Shown piece by piece: positions 16,303 to 24,907 of a stretch of 64,000 nt of DNA. Location of the stretch: positions 1 to 64,000 of the forward strand of contig DAOUAM010000063.1 of assembly GCA_034433305.1 (NCBI GenBank), written 5' to 3'. This DNA comes from DAOUAM01 sp034433305 (lineage in GTDB: Bacteria; Chloroflexota; Dehalococcoidia; Lucifugimonadales; DAOUAM01). Within the stretch, counting starts at the first letter, position 1. Each line of letters begins with the position of its first letter. A model generated the notes under the pieces. It was not told the origin of the DNA. It made no database searches and saw nothing but the letters and a program-made list of their open reading frames with translations. The position numbers and the translations under genes are program-made.

Positions 16303-17861
16303 AGGGGTATGCTCCCGTGCTTCTTGGGCGGCAGAGTCTCGCGCTTGCTGGCCAGCATCCTCAGCGCCCGGATGACTTTGGGCCTGGTCTCAGCCGGGTC
16401 TATGACATCGTCTATCAGCCCACGGCTGGCGGCGACGTAGGGGTTCATCAGCCGCTCGCGGTACTCCTGGATGAGCCTGGCGCGGAGCTCCGCCGGCCTG
16501 TCCGAGGCGCTGATCTCGTTGCGATAGATGATGCTGACGGCGCCCTCGGCGCCCATCACGGCCACCTCGCCCGTGGGCCAGGCGTAGTTGATGTCGCCCC
16601 TGAGGTTCTTGCTGCTCATGACGATGTAGGCGCCACCATAAGCCTTGCGGGTCAGGACGCTGACCTTGGGCACGGTGGCCTCGGCGTAGGCGTAGATGAG
16701 CTTGGCGCCATGGCGGATGATGCCGCCGTACTCCTGGGACGTCCCGGGCATGAAGCCGGGTACGTCCACGAAGGTGACCAGGGGTATGTTGAAGGCGTCG
16801 CAGAAGCGCACGAACCGGGCAGCCTTTACCGAGGCGTTGATGTCCAGCACGCCGGCCAGGTAGTCGGGCTGGTTGGCGACTATCCCCACTGTGCGGCCGT
16901 CCATGCGGGCAAAGCCCACGATGATGTTGCGGGCGTAGTGCTGGTGCACCTCCATGAAGTCGCCGCCATCCACCACGCGCCGGATGATGTCCAGCATGTT
17001 GTAGGGCTGGTTGGGATTGTCGGGCACGATGCCCGACAGGGCCTCGTCAGCCCGGCCAGGGTCGTCCGGCGTCGGCTGGAAGGGTGGCTCCTCCATGTTG
17101 TTCTGGGGCAGGAAGCCCAGCAAACGCCGGACCTGCTGGAAGCACTCCTGCTCCGAGGGCAGGGCGAAGTGGGCGACGCCGCTCTTGGTGGCGTGGCTGT
17201 CGGCCCCGCCCAGCTCCTCGTGGGTGACCTCCTCGCCGGTGACGGCCTTGATGACGTCCGGCCCGGTGATGTACATCTGGCCGATGCCCCTGACCATGAA
17301 CACGAAGTCGGTGAGGGCAGGGGAGTAGGTGGCCCCTCCAGCCGCCGGGCCAAGGATGGCCGAAATCTGCGGGACGACTCCCGAGGCCCTGACATTGCGC
17401 AGGAAAATGGAGCTATAGCCAGCCAGGCTGTCCACGCCTTCCTGGATGCGGGCGCCGCCCGAGTCAATGAGGCCCACCACGGGAGCGCCGCTGCTCATGG
17501 CCAGGTCCATGACCTTGCATACCTTCTCGGCGACCGTCTCGGACAGGGAGCCGCCCAGCACAGTGAAGTCCTGGGAGTACACAAAGGTCAGGCGCCCGTT
17601 CACGGTGCCGTAGCCAGTCACCACGGCATCGCCCAGGTACTTCTGGTCAGCCAGGCCGAACTCGGTGGCGCGGTGCTGGGCGAAAGGGTCCAGCTCCTCG
17701 AAGCTCCCCTCGTCCAGCAGCATGGCGATGCGCTCCCGGGCGGTGAGCTTGCCCCGCTTGTGCTGCGCCTCGATTCGCTGCTTGCCGCCTCCCAGCTTGG
17801 CCTGCTCCCGGAGGCGGTGCAGCTCCTCCCGCTTCTGGTCAACCTTCCTGCCAGCAACCAT
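16299..17861 (-). CDS. mmdA: Acyl-CoA carboxylase carboxyltransferase subunit (propionyl-CoA/methylmalonyl-CoA type)
   Basis: 520 residues, normal length for PccB/MmdA. N-terminal and C-terminal crotonase-like carboxyltransferase domains are both present: LIDSGGARIQEGVDSLAGY, ILGPAAGGATYSPALTDF and MYITGPDVIKAVTGE in the first, DVPGFMPGTSQEYGGIIRHGAKLIYAY and the glycine-rich KAYGGAYIVMSSKNL in the second. It transfers a carboxyl group from biotin to (or from) acyl-CoA such as propionyl-CoA. I start it at ATG 17861, where the family N-terminus begins, although the frame is open to 18011. Next to the OadA/PycB-like protein it may form a methylmalonyl-CoA/oxaloacetate carboxyl-exchange system. 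It is divergent from folP. Confidence 0.87.
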   Translation of the reverse strand: MVAGRKVDQKREELHRLREQAKLGGGKQRIEAQHKRGKLTARERIAMLLDEGSFEELDPFAQHRATEFGLADQKYLGDAVVTGYGTVNGRLTFVYSQDFTVLGGSLSETVAEKVCKVMDLAMSSGAPVVGLIDSGGARIQEGVDSLAGYSSIFLRNVRASGVVPQISAILGPAAGGATYSPALTDFVFMVRGIGQMYITGPDVIKAVTGEEVTHEELGGADSHATKSGVAHFALPSEQECFQQVRRLLGFLPQNNMEEPPFQPTPDDPGRADEALSGIVPDNPNQPYNMLDIIRRVVDGGDFMEVHQHYARNIIVGFARMDGRTVGIVANQPDYLAGVLDINASVKAARFVRFCDAFNIPLVTFVDVPGFMPGTSQEYGGIIRHGAKLIYAYAEATVPKVSVLTRKAYGGAYIVMSSKNLRGDINYAWPTGEVAVMGAEGAVSIIYRNEISASDRPAELRARLIQEYRERLMNPYVAASRGLIDDVIDPAETRPKVIRALRMLASKRETLPPKKHGSIPL

Positions 17862-17901
17862 CGTTGAATTCAGCTTTCTGGTCGTGGAATAATCAGAGCA
17901 A

Positions 17902-17930
17902 AAGGTACCAGATAATCGGCAAGGTGACAA
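17902..17930 (-). promoter_or_regulatory. Possible promoter of the mmdA-mdh operon
   Basis: TTGTCA (17925-17930) and TACCTT (17902-17907) on the minus strand, separated by 17 bases, about 40 bases before the mmdA start. The -10 match is poor, so confidence is low. It abuts the divergent folP start. Confidence 0.3.
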
Positions 17931-17931
17931 G

Positions 17932-18828
17932 GTGGAGAGCGAGCGCACAGCCTCCCCGTGGCCTGTACAGCCGGGCGCGGGGCGCAAGGGCACAACGCTA
18001 ATCAGCGGCACGCGGTTCGCCTGGGGCGAGCGTACCTACGTCATGGGCATCCTCAACGTGACGCCCGACTCCTTCTCCGGCGACGGCATCGCGGGGAACG
18101 TGCCGGCCGCCGTGGAGCAGGCGCTGCGCTTCCAGGAGTGGGGAGCGGACATCATTGACGTGGGCGGGGAGTCCACCCGACCTCCCTCGGTCTACGCCGG
18201 GGCCAGGCCCGTGCCTCTGGAAGAGGAGCTGGCGCGGGTGATTCCCGTCATCGAGGCCCTGCGGCCTGTGCTGCGCATCCCCATAAGCGTGGACACCTGC
18301 AAGAGCGAGGTGGCCCGGCGCGCCCTGGCCGCCGGCGCCGCCATGGTCAACGACGTGTGGGGCTTCAGGCGCGACCCGGACATGGCCCCGGTGGCCGCCG
18401 AGGCCGGCGTCCCCGTCGTCCTGATGCACAACCAGGAGCACACGCGCTACAACGACCTGGTGCCGGACGTCATCCAGGGCCTGCGCCGCCTCAGGGACGA
18501 CGCGGTGCGGGCCGGCGTCGCCCTGGAGAACATCATCCTGGACCCGGGCATAGGCTTCGGCAAGACGGCGGAGCAGAACCTGGAAGTCCTGCGCCGCCTG
18601 GACGAGTTCACGGTGCTGGAGCGCCCCCTGCTGGTGGGTACGTCCCGCAAGTCCACCATAGGGCTTGTGCTGGGACTGCCGGTCCACGAGCGGGTGGAAG
18701 GCACGGCGGCAACCGTGGCGCTGTCCATCGCCAGGGGCGCCGACATAGTGCGGGTGCATGACGTCAAGGAGATGGTGCGCGTGGCCCGGATGAGCGACGC
18801 CATCGTCCGGGGCTGGAAGCGCGGCTGA
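17932..18828 (+). CDS. folP: Dihydropteroate synthase
   Basis: 298 residues. It joins 6-hydroxymethyl-dihydropterin pyrophosphate to 4-aminobenzoate to give dihydropteroate. Motifs: VMGILNVTPDSFSGDG, DVGGESTRPPS, ISVDTCKSEVARRALAAG, NDVWGF, ILDPGIGFGKTAEQN, VGTSRKSTIG and the C-terminal VRVHDVKEM. The GTG at 17932 is the first usable start; the family core begins about 38 residues later, so the true start could be internal. It overlaps folK by one base (TGATG) and forms a two-gene folate operon. Confidence 0.93.
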   Translation: MESERTASPWPVQPGAGRKGTTLISGTRFAWGERTYVMGILNVTPDSFSGDGIAGNVPAAVEQALRFQEWGADIIDVGGESTRPPSVYAGARPVPLEEELARVIPVIEALRPVLRIPISVDTCKSEVARRALAAGAAMVNDVWGFRRDPDMAPVAAEAGVPVVLMHNQEHTRYNDLVPDVIQGLRRLRDDAVRAGVALENIILDPGIGFGKTAEQNLEVLRRLDEFTVLERPLLVGTSRKSTIGLVLGLPVHERVEGTAATVALSIARGADIVRVHDVKEMVRVARMSDAIVRGWKRG

Positions 18829-19361
18829 TGCTGTCGGAGGCGTACCTGGGGCTTGGCTCCAACCTGGGCGACCGGCAGGCCAACATCCGGCGCGGCATCG
18901 CCCTGCTGGCGCAGGTATCGGCCAGCGTGGCGGCATCCTCACTGTATGAAACTGTCCCCCAGGGGTTCGGCGCCCAGCCGGCCTTCCTTAACGCCGTCTG
19001 CTGCATCTGGACGCCCCTGGACCCCTTCGCCCTGCTGGCCCACATCCAGCAGGGCGAGGCCGCGGCCGGCCGGCGACGGGCCTTCGCCAACGCGCCGCGC
19101 ACCCTGGACGTGGACATCCTGCTCTACGGCCGGCTGGTGCTGCGAGCGCCCGGCCTCACCATTCCCCACCTGCGCATGGCCGAGCGCGCCTTTGTGCTGG
19201 TGCCCCTGGCCGAGCTGGCCCCTGGCCTGGTGCACCCGGCGCTGAAAGCCACGGTGCGCGAGCTGCTCCAGCGCCTGCCGGACAGGGCCGGCGTCCGGAG
19301 ATGGCACACACCGGCCTTGCACCAGGGTACGCATAACAAGACCTTTAGAGCGGATTTTTGA
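18828..19361 (+). CDS. folK: 2-amino-4-hydroxy-6-hydroxymethyldihydropteridine pyrophosphokinase (HPPK)
   Basis: 177 residues. It transfers pyrophosphate from ATP to 6-hydroxymethyl-dihydropterin, the substrate of FolP. Motifs: AYLGLGSNLGDRQANI at the start, SLYETVPQGFGAQPAFLNAV, and the metal-binding signature RAFANAPRTLDVDILLYG followed by IPHLRMAERAFVLVPLAELAP. The ATG overlaps the folP stop, so the two consecutive pathway enzymes are translationally coupled. Confidence 0.93.
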   Translation: MLSEAYLGLGSNLGDRQANIRRGIALLAQVSASVAASSLYETVPQGFGAQPAFLNAVCCIWTPLDPFALLAHIQQGEAAAGRRRAFANAPRTLDVDILLYGRLVLRAPGLTIPHLRMAERAFVLVPLAELAPGLVHPALKATVRELLQRLPDRAGVRRWHTPALHQGTHNKTFRADF

Positions 19362-19571
19362 CAAAGCAGGGCCACCGAGCATTGTCGTTGGCCCTCAAGG
19401 GAAGCGCCGCGCCAGGCCCTGCAAACACGCCTGGTGGTATGTCACTCCTGAACAGGGGCCTTTGACCCCCTCTGGCTCCCCCTTGGTAAGGAGGAGGACC
19501 TGGTGCTGTCCCCCTTGAGAAGGGGGACGACAGGGGGTAAAGCAATGCATCAAAGCATAGGTGACGGACTA
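19362..19571. other. Non-coding gap with an imperfect palindromic repeat
   Basis: No gene is seen. The segment 19461-19542 can fold on itself (TTTGACCCCCTCTGGCTCCC against the reverse complement of its right end) around an inner perfect hairpin GTCCCCCTT-GAG-AAGGGGGAC (19508-19528). It is probably another dispersed palindromic element; the inner hairpin could also terminate folP-folK transcription, though it has no T run. Confidence 0.45.
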
Positions 19572-19723
19572 CTAGTACAGTGTCAACTTGATTTTGATAG
19601 AGCGTTTCCCCCTCACCTTAATCCTCTCCCGCCAGGGGAGAGGATATACTCCTTCTCCCTTGACGGGAGAAGGTTGGGATGAGGGTGAAGCCCTTCATCA
19701 AAACTATGTTGACGCAGTACTAG
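19572..19723. mobile_element. MITE-like element, copy B (CTAGTAC ends)
   Basis: The left end CTAGTACAGTGTCAACTTGA and the right end (reverse complement CTAGTACTGCGTCAACATAG) form about 28-bp imperfect inverted repeats. The interior (CTCTCCCGCCAGGGGAGAG, then CTTCTCCCTTGACGGGAGAAG and GGTTGGGATGAGGGTGAAG) is almost identical to copy A at 11582-11756. Its right edge supplies the TAG stop of the Trm112-like gene on the minus strand. Confidence 0.8.
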
Positions 19724-19902
19724 GCCCGCATGGCCGGCGGCAGCATATTGGGGATGGCGTCCTCGATGGGGTAGGTCTCGTTGCATCTGGTGCAGCGGAG
19801 GCTACCCTCGATTATCTCGTTCTTCTCTTCCCTGGTTACCGTAAGCTCCAGGTCGCCCTTGCAGACCGGGCAGACCAGCACGTCCATAAGCTTTCGTTTC
19901 AT
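19720..19902 (-). CDS. Trm112-like zinc-ribbon protein
   Basis: 60 residues from ATG 19902 (the frame is open nine codons further, to 19929). Two Cys pairs, CPVCKGDLEL and LRCTRCNETYPIEDAIPNML, match the Trm112 family of small zinc proteins that activate methyltransferases acting on tRNA, rRNA or release factors. Its last codon and TAG stop overlap the terminal CTAG of the inverted-repeat element 19572-19723, so the native C-terminus may have been altered by insertion. No methyltransferase partner is adjacent. Confidence 0.8.
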   Translation of the reverse strand: MKRKLMDVLVCPVCKGDLELTVTREEKNEIIEGSLRCTRCNETYPIEDAIPNMLPPAMRA

Positions 19903-19987
19903 GGCACCTGCGCCCCCTGGAGTGGACAAATTGTCCTACATCCATTGTACGTGATTGTGGGACAGGCCGGATGGCCGGAGCTACCCG

Positions 19988-20473
19988 CTACCTCTGGGCC
20001 AGGGCTATCTCGTAGAGCACCTTGAGCAGGTCGGCCAGCAGGAAGACGATAATGCCCAGCACCACGATGGCATTGTAGCCAGAGACGGCACGGGCCAGCT
20101 TCTGTAGCTTGCCAGGGGCGGCGGCAGGTCGGGCGGCGGCCCTGCGACGCCGGGCGCGCACCAGCAGGAACATCCACACCGACAGGGCTATCTTCACCGC
20201 CAGGGCCACCACGTAGGGCACGCCGACCACGCCCCCGGTGAGCCGGTCGAAGGAGAGGACCGCGCCGGTGGTCAGCAGCACGAAGATGGACGTGTCCACC
20301 AGCGCCCTGAACTCGGCGGCTGTGTCGGCATTGACCGGCCTGAAGGACTCAGGGGAGCGGCGCGTCGCGGGCCTCAGCACCACCAGATAAAACAGGCTGC
20401 CGCCCACCCAGGCGGCAGCGGCAATGAGGTGAAGCCATCTCACCACCAGCAGGAATACGTCCCTGGCATCCAT
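19988..20473 (-). CDS. CopD-like four-helix membrane protein
   Basis: 161 residues with four predicted membrane helices. The first, RWLHLIAAAAWVGGSLFYLV, is the CopD-type motif with a His followed by a W-x-G turn; a basic cytoplasmic loop (RARRRRAAARP) lies between helices three and four. CopD-family proteins are linked to copper import or heme-binding redox proteins, but the resemblance is only to the fold. It is 70 bases downstream of a TlpA-like thiol-disulfide lipoprotein on the same strand, which hints at extracytoplasmic redox or metal handling. Confidence 0.65.
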   Translation of the reverse strand: MDARDVFLLVVRWLHLIAAAAWVGGSLFYLVVLRPATRRSPESFRPVNADTAAEFRALVDTSIFVLLTTGAVLSFDRLTGGVVGVPYVVALAVKIALSVWMFLLVRARRRRAAARPAAAPGKLQKLARAVSGYNAIVVLGIIVFLLADLLKVLYEIALAQR

Positions 20474-20543
20474 CGGCCAAATACAGGCGCGCCCGGTCGG
20501 CTGTCCACACGGCGACCAGGCCGGCCAGGACAGCCCGGCCTGG

Positions 20544-21113
20544 TCACGACCGGAGGAGCTGGTCCACCAGTTCCTCCATCTTCTCGAAGTCCAGCAGGCC
20601 GACCCACCTGCGGACTATCTTGCCATCCCGGTTGATAAAGACTGTGGTGGGGAATCCAACAACCTTGTACTGTTTCACCAGATCGCCACTCATGTCAGGC
20701 CCCAGGGCATAGTTGATGCCATGCTTCTGGACAAAGGCCTGCCCCTCCTCGGCGGAGTCCAGGCCCACCACCTGCACCCCTATGATCTGGAGCCTGTCGT
20801 CACGGTGCTCCCTGTACACCCTGCTGAAGTCTGGCATCTCCTCCACACAGGGAGGGCAGGACGGGTACCAGAAGTTGACGACCACGGGCTGGCCCCGGAA
20901 CTGGGAGAGGCGCACCTTCTGGCCACTGGTGAAGTTGTCGTTGCCAAAGAGGGTAAGCTCGAAGTCCGGCGCCTCCTCGCTTTCCGAAGCCCCGGAAGAA
21001 GAGGAGCAAGCGGCGGCCACCGCCATGCCGGCCATGGCCACGGCCAGCACCAGCAGCAGGACGACGCCCCGTCCGCGCCTGAAGAGTCCAACAGTGGCTT
21101 CAAATCTTTCCAC
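20544..21113 (-). CDS. TlpA/ResA-like thioredoxin-fold lipoprotein
   Basis: 189 residues. A basic N-terminus and hydrophobic stretch end in the lipobox AVAAAC (Cys36), so the protein should be membrane-anchored outside the cell. The rest is a TlpA/AhpC-type thioredoxin fold: LSQFRGQPVVVNFWYPSCPPC with the CPPC active site, and the cis-Pro region VVGFPTTVFINRDGKIV. Such proteins reduce or isomerise disulfides, for instance in cytochrome c maturation. The neighbour downstream is a CopD-like membrane protein. Confidence 0.87.
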   Translation of the reverse strand: MERFEATVGLFRRGRGVVLLLVLAVAMAGMAVAAACSSSSGASESEEAPDFELTLFGNDNFTSGQKVRLSQFRGQPVVVNFWYPSCPPCVEEMPDFSRVYREHRDDRLQIIGVQVVGLDSAEEGQAFVQKHGINYALGPDMSGDLVKQYKVVGFPTTVFINRDGKIVRRWVGLLDFEKMEELVDQLLRS

Positions 21114-21182
21114 GCGCTTCCTCCGCCTCTAGTGCCTCTGAGTCAATTCCTTGGATGCAGCGAAGCTCCCAGCGATGCAGCT

Positions 21183-22418
21183 TCAATCAGGGCCAGTATC
21201 GTCCTGGAGCCTTTCGGCATGCTGCATGAGCAGTTCCACCCGCTCCTGGGCGAGCTTCTGGCCCTCCAGGTACCGCCTGAGGATGTCCCGCGGGCTAAGC
21301 TCGGCGGAATATGCCTGGCCCAGCCAGGACTGGGGCCGCTGCAAGACCTCCCTGTGAATGGAGGCGACAAACTGGGCGCTACCCAGGGCGTCCCTGATCT
21401 CCTTCTCCCTCAGGTGGCCGTCCAGCGCGCCGGGGACCGCTATCTTGAGCCTGACGATGGCGCCCTGGACGTTGTGCCGCTGGATGGCCTGGACAACTGT
21501 CGCTGTCGGGTCCGGGTCGTCCTGGGGGATGGTAACCGCAATGGTGAGGAAGCTCCGGGCGTTCACCTGGCGGAACTCGAACTCTCGCAGGCGCAGCCCG
21601 GCGGGCTTGCTGGGGTCAAGGTCTATCACGCAGAAGCCCTTCTGGTCGTCCTCTTCCCCGAAGTCCACGCGCTGAAGGCTTCCGGAGTACACCACAAACG
21701 GCTCTCGCCCCAGCACCTGGTGCTTGTGAATATGGCCCAGCGCCACGTAGTCAATGCCAGGGAGGGCCACGCTGCTCTTGAGCAGCACGTGGTCGCGGCC
21801 CAGCATCATGGACTGCTCGGAGCTGGTGACAGCGCCGCTCACGGTCACATGGCCCGCGAAGATGGCCGGGATACTGCTGTCCAGGCCCTGGGCCTGCACC
21901 TGGAGCGCCTGCGTAAGCCGCTCCTCGATGGCCTTGTTGACACCCTCGGGCGTCAGGCCACGGGTCTCCTCACGCCGCAGGAATGTGCTGCGCCTCACCC
22001 ATGGCAGCGCCAGGACCTGGAGCGGCCCTGACCGCGTCTGGACGACCTGCACCCCCAGGGTGTCGGCGATATAGACATTGGGCACCACCAGGGTCTGGAA
22101 GATCTCCAGCGCGGTGGCGCGCCCCACCACGTGGGGCATGTCGTGGTTCCCGACTACCAGGAGTATGGGGATGCCCGCAGCCGACAGCCTGGCGATGCGG
22201 CGGGCGAACTCACGCTGGTGCGTCTGGCTGGGGTCGCGGCTCTTGTAGGCGTCCCCACAGAAGAGCACCAGGTCCACGCGGGTGTCCATGGCGTAGGCGA
22301 CAACCTCGTCCAGCGCCGCCAGGAAGTCCATGAGCCGCGAGGACAGCCCGGTCTCCGGGTCAATCCGGGTATAGTTCTCCACGCCTATGTGTACGTCGCT
22401 AAAGTGAAGGAGGCGCAC
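21183..22418 (-). CDS. sbcD: SbcD/Mre11-like DNA repair exonuclease
   Basis: 411 residues of the metallophosphoesterase family. All phosphoesterase motifs are visible: FSDVHIG, FCGDAYKSRDPS, VVGNHDMPHV, FAGHVTVSG and LGHIHKHQVLG, followed by a C-terminal capping domain. It acts as a Mn-dependent nuclease in double-strand break processing, normally with the ATPase SbcC/Rad50. No SbcC gene is next to it, which is unusual; the downstream neighbour is a Uma2 endonuclease-like gene. Confidence 0.85.
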   Translation of the reverse strand: MRLLHFSDVHIGVENYTRIDPETGLSSRLMDFLAALDEVVAYAMDTRVDLVLFCGDAYKSRDPSQTHQREFARRIARLSAAGIPILLVVGNHDMPHVVGRATALEIFQTLVVPNVYIADTLGVQVVQTRSGPLQVLALPWVRRSTFLRREETRGLTPEGVNKAIEERLTQALQVQAQGLDSSIPAIFAGHVTVSGAVTSSEQSMMLGRDHVLLKSSVALPGIDYVALGHIHKHQVLGREPFVVYSGSLQRVDFGEEDDQKGFCVIDLDPSKPAGLRLREFEFRQVNARSFLTIAVTIPQDDPDPTATVVQAIQRHNVQGAIVRLKIAVPGALDGHLREKEIRDALGSAQFVASIHREVLQRPQSWLGQAYSAELSPRDILRRYLEGQKLAQERVELLMQHAERLQDDTGPD

Positions 22419-22439
22419 TGACTGTATACCCTCTCGGCC

Positions 22440-23000
22440 CTAGCCCAGAATGGCCCCGACTTCCAGCGTGACATGCGGGAGCAAGCGAGGGGCCAGCGAT
22501 TCCCCGCGCCGGGCCTGCCTGACCTCCCTGTAGACGCCACCCTGGGGCTGGCAGTAAACATAGACGGCGTCTTCCGCCAGGTCCGCCAGCCAGACCTCAG
22601 GGACTCCGGCGCGGGCGTAAAGCGGGACCTTCATGTCCCGGTCATAGCCCTGGGAGGTCTCGGCCACCTCCACCAGCAGCAGGATATCGGCGGGCGTCGG
22701 GTGCCCATGAGCATAGAAGTCGTCCCTGGGGCGCAGCAGGGACAGGTCTGGCTGCGGCTCCGAGTACTCTCCCAGATGGACAGGCCCCTGGACTTCGACG
22801 ATAGCCTCATCGCCGATGGCCCGGCTGAACAACCTGGTGAGTCTATTAACGCACGCCTGGTGGCGGCTGCCAATCGGGCCCATTTGGACAATTTCGCCTT
22901 CAATAAGCTCGACCCGGTCGTCCTCCGAGAGGATGCCGGCCTCCGCCATTCTATGGTACTCGGCGGCGCTGAACAGCCGCCTGGTGACCTCAACAGCCAT
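22440..23000 (-). CDS. Uma2-family (DUF820) putative endonuclease
   Basis: 187 residues from ATG 23000, which follows GGAGAAGG; the frame is open to 23093. The N-terminal LFSAAEYHRMAEAGILSEDD and RVELIEGEIVQMGPIGSRHQ, then QPDLSLLRP and LLLVEVAETSQGYDRDMKVP, are the Uma2 signature, with a PD-(D/E)xK nuclease-like arrangement of Asp, Glu and Lys. These proteins are frequent in cyanobacteria and Chloroflexota and mobile; the biological role is unproven. It is transcribed just before sbcD (21-base gap). Confidence 0.85.
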   Translation of the reverse strand: MAVEVTRRLFSAAEYHRMAEAGILSEDDRVELIEGEIVQMGPIGSRHQACVNRLTRLFSRAIGDEAIVEVQGPVHLGEYSEPQPDLSLLRPRDDFYAHGHPTPADILLLVEVAETSQGYDRDMKVPLYARAGVPEVWLADLAEDAVYVYCQPQGGVYREVRQARRGESLAPRLLPHVTLEVGAILG

Positions 23001-23136
23001 GGCCTTCTCCCTGGGAACAAGTCCCTGTACGCCCAAAATCAGGGGTGGGCCTGAGACCCACCTGCATGGAACCAGCCCTGCATCCCTTCGCAAAGGCAGT
23101 TGACCTGCTAAGACCTGGCAAATAAAGCAGTCGCCC

Positions 23137-24651
23137 CTAGCCCCCCAGCCGCCGCTTCAGCTCGCCCACCAGCTCGGCGATGGGGACGCGCACCTGGGCC
23201 ATGGAGTCGCGCTCGCGGATGGTGACGGCGTTGTCCTCCAGCGACTCGAAGTCTATGGTGACGCACAGCGGCGTGCCGATCTCGTCCTGGCGGCGGTAGC
23301 GCCGGCCGATGCTCTGGGCGTCGTCGTACTGCACCAGGCCGTTGATGACGCCGGACCTGCGCACCCTGTCGTGTACCTCGCGGGACAGGGGCAGGAGCTT
23401 CTCGTTGCGGCTCAGGGGCAGGATGGCCACCTTGACCGGCGCCAGGCTGGGGTGCAGCTTCAGCAGCACCCGGCGCTCGGTGCCGCCGGTGGCGGTGGGC
23501 GCCTCCTCCTCGGTGTAGGCGTCAATCAGGAAGGTGAGCACCGCCCGGTCCACGCCGGCCGCGGGCTCGATGACGTAGGGCGTGACGTGCTGCCCCGTGT
23601 CCTCGTCGAAGTAGGTGAGGGCCGTGCCGCTGTAGCTGGAGTGGGCCTTCAGGTCGTAGTCGGTCCGGTTGGCGATGCCCTGGATCTCGCCCCAGCCCCA
23701 GGGGAACTGGTACTCGATGTCGCAGGTGGCCTTGGAGTAGTGGGCCAGCTCCCTGGCCTCGTGGCGCCGCACCCGCAGCCTCTCCCGGCTCACGCCCAGG
23801 CCCGTGTACCACTTCAGGCACTCCTCGATCCACAGCTCATGCCAGCGCTCGTCCTCGCCCGGCTTCACGAAGAACTCGATCTCCATGATCTCGAACTCGC
23901 GAGTCCTGAAGATGAAGCCACCGGTGGTGATTTCGTTGCGGAAGGCCTTACCTATCTGGGCCACGCCGAAGGGCAGCTTGCGCCGGGTGGTGGTGAGGAT
24001 GTTGGCGAAGTTGACGAAGATACCCTGGGCCGTCTCGGGCCGGAGGTAGACGACCGCGGCGTCCTCCTCCACCGGGCCGACGAAGGTCTTGAACATAAGG
24101 TTGAACATGCGCGGCTCGGTGAATGTGCCTACTGCCCCGCAGGATGGGCATGGGGCTGCTGACCTAGCAGCATATTCTGGCTTCTCTAGTGAAACTGCAT
24201 TGTAATTCAGGATTCGCTGCCCCGTGGCTTGGTGAAGCCGACTATAAATCTGAGCATTAGCCTGCTCGTAATTAGAAGCAACCACCGTGATGGGTGCTAC
24301 ATCATTACGGCCCAGTACTATGCCAAGCCAGAGTTGGTCTGCCCGCCAGCGCTGATGGCAGTTTTTGCACTCCACCAGGGGGTCGGTGAAGCTCTCCACG
24401 TGGCCGCTGGCGCGCCAGACGTTGGGGTGCATGAGGATGGCGGCGTCCAGCCCGACCATGTCATCGCGGCCCCAGACCATGGCACGCCACCAGGCGTTCT
24501 TGACGTTGTTCTTCAGCTCCACGCCCAGCGGCCCGTAGTCCCAGACGCTGCCCAGGCCGCCGTAGATTTCGCTGCTCTGGAAAATGAACCCCCTGCGCTT
24601 GCACAGGGACACGATCTTGTCCAGATCCACCAGCGCTACGCTATCAACCAC
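23137..24651 (-). CDS. glyS: Glycyl-tRNA synthetase (class II, homodimeric)
   Basis: 504 residues. It charges tRNA-Gly. Class II motifs and family blocks are clear: KRRGFIFQSSEIYGGLGSVW near the N-terminus, a zinc-type CKNCHQRW and CPSCGAVG pair, FTEPRMFNLMFKT, YLRPETAQGIFVNF, QIGKAFRNEI, RTREFEIMEIEFF, PWGWGEIQGIANRTDYDL and YVIEPAAGVDR. The frame is open to 24759, but GTG at 24651 with GGGAG seven bases upstream starts where the family begins. A consensus -10 (24808-24813) lies about 155 bases upstream, just beyond a terminator for the preceding gene. Confidence 0.93.
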   Translation of the reverse strand: MVDSVALVDLDKIVSLCKRRGFIFQSSEIYGGLGSVWDYGPLGVELKNNVKNAWWRAMVWGRDDMVGLDAAILMHPNVWRASGHVESFTDPLVECKNCHQRWRADQLWLGIVLGRNDVAPITVVASNYEQANAQIYSRLHQATGQRILNYNAVSLEKPEYAARSAAPCPSCGAVGTFTEPRMFNLMFKTFVGPVEEDAAVVYLRPETAQGIFVNFANILTTTRRKLPFGVAQIGKAFRNEITTGGFIFRTREFEIMEIEFFVKPGEDERWHELWIEECLKWYTGLGVSRERLRVRRHEARELAHYSKATCDIEYQFPWGWGEIQGIANRTDYDLKAHSSYSGTALTYFDEDTGQHVTPYVIEPAAGVDRAVLTFLIDAYTEEEAPTATGGTERRVLLKLHPSLAPVKVAILPLSRNEKLLPLSREVHDRVRRSGVINGLVQYDDAQSIGRRYRRQDEIGTPLCVTIDFESLEDNAVTIRERDSMAQVRVPIAELVGELKRRLGG

Positions 24652-24807
24652 AGTAAAACTCCCCAAGAGATAGCCCGATAGAGGCAGAAGTCTTGATGTG
24701 TGCTCAGGGTGCGCAAAGAGGCGGTGCTGGCGCACCTGCGGAGCTTTCGGCCTGGCCACCAGCGCACGCCCCGCGGACGGGAGGCGGTCCCGAACACGGA
24801 CTACACC

Positions 24808-24813
24808 ATTATA
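24808..24813 (-). promoter_or_regulatory. -10 box of the glyS promoter
   Basis: A perfect TATAAT on the minus strand. The -35 region would fall inside the right arm of the neighbouring terminator hairpin and has no good hexamer. Confidence 0.55.
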
Positions 24814-24820
24814 GCAGAGG

Positions 24821-24869
24821 AAAACGCACCAGACGCCGTCTCCGGGAGAGCCATCGGCGTCTGGTGCGT
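24821..24869 (-). terminator. Intrinsic terminator downstream of the gene at 24908
   Basis: Perfect 15-bp stem: ACGCACCAGACGCCG (24824-24838) and its reverse complement at 24855-24869, 16-base loop. The minus-strand reading ends in TTTT, which makes it a minus-strand terminator 39 bases past the stop at 24908. Confidence 0.85.
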
Positions 24870-24907
24870 GGAAAGAAGGTAGTCAGAGGCTGATAGCCGT
24901 GCTGGCG

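Noticed and set aside
11582..19723. MITE copies as ordinary bidirectional terminators
   Set aside because: Hairpins are present inside, but the conserved terminal inverted repeats and two near-identical copies 8 kb apart point to a mobile element; terminator function may be secondary.
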